Source of the DNA: Gammaproteobacteria bacterium
GTDB lineage: Bacteria; Pseudomonadota; Gammaproteobacteria; UBA9214
DNA: 6,780 bases
Direction: 5' to 3'
Assembly (NCBI GenBank): GCA_029864225.1
Contig: JAOTTU010000105.1
Span: 1-6,780, forward strand
Part shown: one piece after another, positions 6,263 to 6,780 of the stretch
How the letters are laid out: the number at the start of each line of letters is the position of its first letter
How positions within the stretch are numbered: the stretch's first letter is position 1
Notes under the pieces: model-generated
What the model was told of the DNA's origin: nothing
The model's database searches: none
The model's input: the letters and a program-made list of their open reading frames with translations, nothing else
Translations under genes and position numbers: made by a program

Positions 6263-6636
6263 CCGCTATCCAGCGGGCTGCGCACCCCGCGGCCGCCCCG
6301 GTTCAGCACATGGGTGTAGATCTGCGTGGTCTTCACATCCTTGTGACCCAGCAGTTCCTGCACGGTGCGGATGTCGTAGCCGTCCTCGAGCAGATGGGTC
6401 GCGAAGGAGTGGCGCAGGGTGTGTACGCTGACGCGCTTGGCAATGCCTGCTGTACGGACGGCCTTCCTGATGGCGCGGGCGATACTGGTGTCATACCAGT
6501 GATGCCGCCGGATGGCGCCGCTGCGCGGGTCCACCGACCGGCGGGTGGCGGGAAATACATACTGCCAGCGCGAGACGCGAGCTGCACCGGGGTATTTTCG
6601 GGCAAGTGCATAAGGTAGCTCAACTTCGCCATAGCC
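6259..6636 (-). pseudogene. intI: Integron integrase, C-terminal fragment (5' part missing)
   Basis: This is the last ~125 residues of an IntI-type tyrosine recombinase, whose normal length is about 320-340. On the minus strand, homology starts at GYGEVELPYALARKYPGAA (from 6636), the extra segment found in integron integrases and absent from XerC/XerD. It continues through WQYVFPATRRSVDPRSG, RRHHWYD and VHTLRHSFATHLLEDGYDIR. Retained catalytic residues are the histidine and arginine of HTLRH (arginine codon 6412-6414), the histidine of LLGHKDV and the nucleophilic tyrosine of QIYTHVL (codon 6316-6318). The first catalytic arginine, the lysine and the whole N-terminal DNA-binding domain are missing. 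The frame has no internal stop, but there is no ATG. A GTG at 6534 gives a 91-residue product starting inside the domain. Further upstream the same frame reads unrelated sequence to a TAA at 6706-6708. It should be inactive as a recombinase. Confidence 0.85.
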
Positions 6637-6780
6637 TTTATCGACGCCCTTGGCTTGAGTTGGCTCTGCCTCACCTTGGTTTTTGAGTTCACGTTTGGGC
6701 GCCTCTTACAAGGCAAGCCTTGGTCGGAACTTCTTGAGGCGTACACCTTCAAGGGTGGAAACATCTGGTCCGTTGTGCTG
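6619..6780 (+). pseudogene. Small membrane protein fragment (5' part missing, 3' end outside window)
   Basis: A plus-strand frame is open from just after a TAG at 6616-6618 to the right edge (54 codons). From about 6646 it reads ALGLSWLCLTLVFEFTFGR, then LLQGKPWSELLEAYTFKGGN and IWSVVL. This is a hydrophobic helix followed by the FEF.FGR...G.SWE.LL..Y...GG pattern that I recall from the C-terminal half of a widespread, uncharacterised membrane protein of about 120 residues. The N-terminal half of that family is absent: upstream codons at 6619-6639 are exactly antisense to the conserved GYGEVE stretch of the integrase. No start codon with a ribosome site is visible, though a TTG at 6652 could be used. 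I infer that the gene lost its 5' part at a rearrangement. Family recognition is from memory and moderately sure. Confidence 0.5.

Noticed and set aside
5506..6618. Long plus-strand frame overlapping the dehydrogenase and integrase fragment.
   Set aside because: It is low-complexity Gly/Arg/Ala-rich, a frame shadow running through two unrelated genes on opposite strands.
6333..6764. Minus-strand frame of 143 codons crossing the integrase/membrane-protein junction.
   Set aside because: It is out of frame with the integrase and antisense to the membrane-protein fragment, with no recognisable domain.
6636..6780. attC or attI recombination site near the integrase fragment.
   Set aside because: GTT and AAC triplets occur, but I found no paired core sites of GTTRRRY/RYYYAAC form with the expected simple-site symmetry.

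Overview
The window looks like chromosomal DNA from a GC-rich gammaproteobacterium. I infer this from the SpeE/SpeA sequence types, the FetA/FetB pair, and intergenic spaces filled with GTAGGAGC-type and GTAGGATGGGC-type REP hairpins, which are typical of gammaproteobacteria such as Pseudomonas and purple or colourless sulfur bacteria. Genus cannot be fixed from the sequence.

Layout from left to right. (1) At 2-1371 on the plus strand is a two-gene FetA/FetB-type ABC transporter. Its ATPase is cut by the left edge, and its permease starts in a 4-nt ATGA overlap. (2) At 1372-1577 is a repeat-rich gap. (3) At 1578-2039 on the plus strand is a small secreted DUF4124-type protein. (4) At 2040-2246 is a second repeat-rich gap. 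(5) At 2247-3101 on the minus strand is spermidine synthase speE, divergent from (6) biosynthetic arginine decarboxylase speA at 3219-5102 on the plus strand. They share a 117-bp spacer that holds a two-turn-spaced direct repeat. (7) At 5103-5371 is a gap with four REP units in alternating orientation. (8) At 5372-6262 on the plus strand is a 3-hydroxyisobutyrate/tartronate-semialdehyde type dehydrogenase. (9) At 6259-6636 on the minus strand is the C-terminal third of an integron integrase (intI). It is tail-to-tail with gene 8 and broken at its 5' side. (10) From 6619 to the right edge on the plus strand is a fragment of a small membrane protein whose own 5' part is missing.

Functionally, speA makes agmatine from arginine, and speE adds the aminopropyl group that turns putrescine into spermidine. 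The agmatine-to-putrescine step and SAM decarboxylase are not in the window. FetA/FetB is probably an iron-related exporter and the dehydrogenase stands alone. None of the complete genes is unusual. The parts most worth a second look are the intergenic ones: at least three hairpin repeat families with visible compensatory changes, the candidate operator between speE and speA, and the junction of two truncated genes at about 6636-6650, which marks an old integron locus that has been rearranged. I found no convincing new multi-gene system.
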